In this document: in pieces, positions 61,733-64,000 of the stretch
How positions within the stretch are numbered: the stretch's first letter is position 1
How the letters are laid out: each line of letters starts with the position of its first letter
Assembly (NCBI GenBank): GCA_048262255.1
Contig: JBLXFH010000001.1
Coordinates: 1,178,001-1,242,000 of the forward strand
Reading direction: 5' to 3'
DNA: 64,000 nt
DNA from: JABMNT01 sp048262255
GTDB lineage: Bacteria > Pseudomonadota > Alphaproteobacteria > Rhodospirillales > Casp-alpha2
The notes under the pieces: generated by a model
Told to the model about the DNA's origin: nothing
Database searches by the model: none
Seen by the model: the letters and a program-made list of their open reading frames with translations, nothing else
Program-made: the position numbers and the translations under genes

Positions 61733-63253
61733 ATGAATTTGGAAGAAGCCCGGGCCCAGCGGAAAGCGCGTCGCGAACAGAAAAAATCGAAGCGCACAGC
61801 GGATACGGCAATTAAGGGGCCACTCAACAAAGCCTACGCTCATCACAAAGCCAATCAATTTGCTGAAGCTGTTCCCTATTACCAGCAAGTTCTGGAAGTT
61901 GCCGAAGAGAGAGCCGATATCCATAACAATCTGGGGCTTGCCCTGAAAGAGTTGGAGCGCTGGGACGAGGCCATTGCTCATTACCGCCGGGCCATTGAAA
62001 TCGACCCGGATGATCCGACGTTTCACAACAATCTTGGTAATGCGCTCAGCCAGTTTGGGCAAAAACACGAAGCCGTCGCCTGCTATCGCAGGGCAGTGGC
62101 CCTGAAACCCGAGTTCGATCAGTTTCTCAGTAATCTTGGCGTTGCGCTTCAGGATATTGCGGCGTTTGAAGAAGCGGAAGAAATTTTCCGCAAGATTATA
62201 GAGATGAACCCAAGGTTCGGTTCCGCATATAGTAATCTGGCGTCGGCGCAAAATGCACAAGGGCGATGGCAGGAAGCTCTGGTGAATTTCAAAATGCGCT
62301 TTGATCTGGAAAGAGGGGATGATCCAATCCTGCCTAATCATCGTTCCTTTTTGACGGTCAGCAAGCCGAAAATTGATCACGATATCGAGCAATTCAGATA
62401 TCTTCATGATCTGGGGCGGACCGACCAGCCATTTGACAAGCTCGCTGAACTTTATGAAGCGGTCCGCGATGAAACCGAGTGGCCGACGGGGGAGGGCAAT
62501 ACACTGGTTCCGTTGACGCCGGACCAGCGTCGGCGCATTGGTGCGACCTATAACCGCTCTTTGTATCTGGTTGATGCTCCGGCATTGGCGCAATCGCCGA
62601 TCAACCAGGATCTGGATTCCGATACGATTACGCAAGCGTACTTTGAAGGGGCTGACGGTTGCAGGGAAGTCGCTACCGTCGACAACCTGCTGACGCAAGA
62701 GGCCCTGACAAGCCTTCGCCATTTCCTCCAGGAGAGTACGATCTGGTACGATATCTATCGGCGCGGTTATCTTGGGGCCTATTTTGGTGAAGGGCTGGAA
62801 TGCGGGCTGTTGTTGCAGATTGCAGAAGGGCTTCGCCTGAAGTTTCCGGATATTTTCAAAGATCATAAGCTTAACCAGATCTGGGCGAACAAGTATGACA
62901 GCCAGCTAACGGGAATTGGTCTGCATGCCGATTTTGCCGCCGTGAATATCAATTTCTGGATTACCCCGGACGAGGCGAACCTTGGCGACAATAACGGCGG
63001 TCTTGTTGTTTATGGTCAGGAGGCCCCGCTGGGTTGGAGCTTCGAATCCTACAATCGCAATGAAGAGAAGATACAGGACTATCTGGAATCTCATGCCAGC
63101 GCCCGCACGGTTATTCCTTACCGATGCAACCGTATGGGCATATTCAACTCCGATCTGTTCCATAAAACGGATACAATCGACTTCAAAACGGGATACGAAA
63201 ACCGGCGGATGAACGTGACCATGTTGTTCGGAACCCGCCAAACGGCTCACTAA
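61733..63253 (+). CDS. TPR protein with C-terminal 2-oxoglutarate/Fe(II) oxygenase-like domain
   Basis: 506 residues from ATG at 61733 (AGGA upstream). The basic start MNLEEARAQRKARREQKKSK is like that of the TPR-methyltransferase at 34913. Four or so TPRs follow (about 35-190: ADIHNNLGLALKELERWDEA, PTFHNNLGNALSQFGQKHEA). The C-terminal half contains HxD in GIGLHADFAAVNINFW and a distal His in FNSDLFHKTD, with an Arg in NRRMNV about ten residues later, as in 2OG/Fe(II) dioxygenases. It probably hydroxylates a protein or glycan on the envelope or flagellum. It ends in a hairpin region near 63299-63339. Confidence 0.82.
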   Translation: MNLEEARAQRKARREQKKSKRTADTAIKGPLNKAYAHHKANQFAEAVPYYQQVLEVAEERADIHNNLGLALKELERWDEAIAHYRRAIEIDPDDPTFHNNLGNALSQFGQKHEAVACYRRAVALKPEFDQFLSNLGVALQDIAAFEEAEEIFRKIIEMNPRFGSAYSNLASAQNAQGRWQEALVNFKMRFDLERGDDPILPNHRSFLTVSKPKIDHDIEQFRYLHDLGRTDQPFDKLAELYEAVRDETEWPTGEGNTLVPLTPDQRRRIGATYNRSLYLVDAPALAQSPINQDLDSDTITQAYFEGADGCREVATVDNLLTQEALTSLRHFLQESTIWYDIYRRGYLGAYFGEGLECGLLLQIAEGLRLKFPDIFKDHKLNQIWANKYDSQLTGIGLHADFAAVNINFWITPDEANLGDNNGGLVVYGQEAPLGWSFESYNRNEEKIQDYLESHASARTVIPYRCNRMGIFNSDLFHKTDTIDFKTGYENRRMNVTMLFGTRQTAH

Positions 63254-63298
63254 AAGGCCGTTATGGGGAGTCGGCCCGCAAACAGGGCTGTGGCAAAA

Positions 63299-63339
63299 AA
63301 AACACACTGTAACTTAAAATCCTCATGTCGGTGTGTTTT
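63299..63339 (+). terminator. Possible terminator after the TPR-oxygenase gene
   Basis: AAAACACAC pairs with GTGTGTTTT across a 23-nt loop, ending in a T tract, 45 bp after the stop codon. The loop is long and the stem short, so confidence is low to moderate. Confidence 0.45.
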
Positions 63340-63488
63340 CCCTTTGCGGATGACGCAAAATACTTAGAATGCACAAATCAGAGCGGGGATAATGTTCATG
63401 GCAACGCGTTTGGTGTGAATAGAATTTAAAGCTCAAAATTAAGTCTCAGGCAGGAAAACCTGCTAATTCTATTGAAGGAGAGATCAAA

Positions 63489-64000
63489 GTGGATATCAAA
63501 TTAGTACTCAAATCCTCAGTTGCTGCTGCTGCACTCGTTGCTGTAGCTGCACCTGTTGTTTCCGGTTCGGCTCAAGCTGAAATCACCAACAGCAACGATA
63601 ACGCTGTTGTCATGAGCGGTCAGTTCACACGTTCCGTCATGTATGCTGACAACGGTTCTTCCAACGAAATCACGCACGTTGATGGCGGTAACGACACCAG
63701 CTCGCGTTTCCGCATCATCGTTTCCGGCAAATTGACGGAATCTGTTGACGTTGGCGGCATCTGGGAAGCAAACCTTCCTAGCTCCAACGCTCAGGGAAGC
63801 CAAACCAGCTCCAACAACAGCATCATTACTGACGCTGGTGCAGATGGTACCTTCGGTTTCCGTAAAACGGAAGTCACCTTCAACCATGCAACAATGGGTA
63901 AATTGTCCATTGGTCAGTCTTCGACGGCTTCTGATAACCGTCCGAGCCTCGGCTTTGCTGGTAACACCAACGGTGGTTTGACCAACGGCGGCGGAATGAT
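63489..64000 (+). CDS. Porin-like outer-membrane protein, 5' part only (runs off the window)
   Basis: GTG start at 63489 with AAGGAGAG nine bases upstream. The first 170 codons are visible. Signal peptide (DIKLVLKSSVAAAALVAVAA, cleavage after SGSAQA) is followed by alternating beta-strand sequence typical of alphaproteobacterial porins: NAVVMSGQFTRSVMYADNG, SRFRIIVSGKLTESVDVGG and GTFGFRKTEVTFNHATMGKL, then IGQSSTASDNRP. Gram-negative trimeric porins pass small solutes. The abundance of Asn, Ser and Ala, and the uniform codon use, fit a highly expressed gene. The 3' end lies beyond the window. Confidence 0.85.
   Translation, partial: MDIKLVLKSSVAAAALVAVAAPVVSGSAQAEITNSNDNAVVMSGQFTRSVMYADNGSSNEITHVDGGNDTSSRFRIIVSGKLTESVDVGGIWEANLPSSNAQGSQTSSNNSIITDAGADGTFGFRKTEVTFNHATMGKLSIGQSSTASDNRPSLGFAGNTNGGLTNGGGM

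Noticed and set aside
61715..62866. 383-codon minus-strand frame over the TPR-oxygenase
   Set aside because: Shadow; the plus-strand protein has clear TPR and HxD motifs.

Overview
The window looks like the chromosome of an aquatic, motile alphaproteobacterium, probably of Rhodospirillales type. This is inferred from Coq7, a class II DAHP synthase, TrmJ, a citramalate synthase, tandem sensory and c-di-GMP proteins, and TPR proteins with basic N-termini linked to envelope modification. No marker gene fixes the genus.

Layout. 0-11.9 kb is mostly core: glgC, a class III aminotransferase, a hybrid histidine kinase with a decayed copy of the aminotransferase 3' end behind it, an FMN-binding glutamate synthase-like protein, a chemotaxis receptor, a lipoprotein, a secreted Cys/His-rich protein and a membrane cNMP-binding protein. 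An intact tRNA-Arg(CCG) lies at 11.88 kb. From there to about 31.8 kb is accessory DNA marked by two further copies of the tRNA-Arg 3' end (24.41 and 31.79 kb). It consists of (i) a 12.4-kb segment with an AraC-type regulator facing a four-gene secretory operon: a 1817-residue protein with ricin-like beta-trefoil units at both ends, a 69-residue exported protein, a lipoprotein joining TPRs to a secretin domain, and an exported tectonin-like beta-propeller; (ii) a 2851-bp IS66-type element with an 8-bp target duplication, tnpA, tnpB, a tnpC stub and a 463-residue membrane-protein gene where tnpC should be; (iii) a tight operon for an SznF-like enzyme (haem-oxygenase-like diiron plus cupin), a Rieske protein, an APC permease and an Lrp/AsnC regulator, with a divergent XRE regulator.

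32-37.3 kb is a surface-glycan operon (glycosyltransferase, pyruvyltransferase, galE, TPR-methyltransferase). 37.4-41.8 kb holds oxidoreductases, a YqaA/DedA-type protein, dsbB and coq7. A small HEPN-like gene at 42 kb sits between inverted copies of a G-rich repeat. 42.7-55.7 kb is core metabolism and signalling: trmJ, cimA (with a previously unlisted 21-codon Ile-rich leader peptide), a PAS-GGDEF-EAL protein, a formyltransferase-like protein, an HD-GYP protein, cysS, nadE, an unknown protein and class II DAHP synthase. 55.8-60.2 kb has an EAL protein and a partner-switching module (REC-PP2C phosphatase, anti-sigma kinase, STAS antagonist). The end has gor, a TPR-2OG oxygenase and the start of a porin.

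The most notable elements are the lectin/secretin/tectonin operon, the SznF-like N-N bond-forming locus and the IS66 element with cargo, all stacked behind one tRNA gene.
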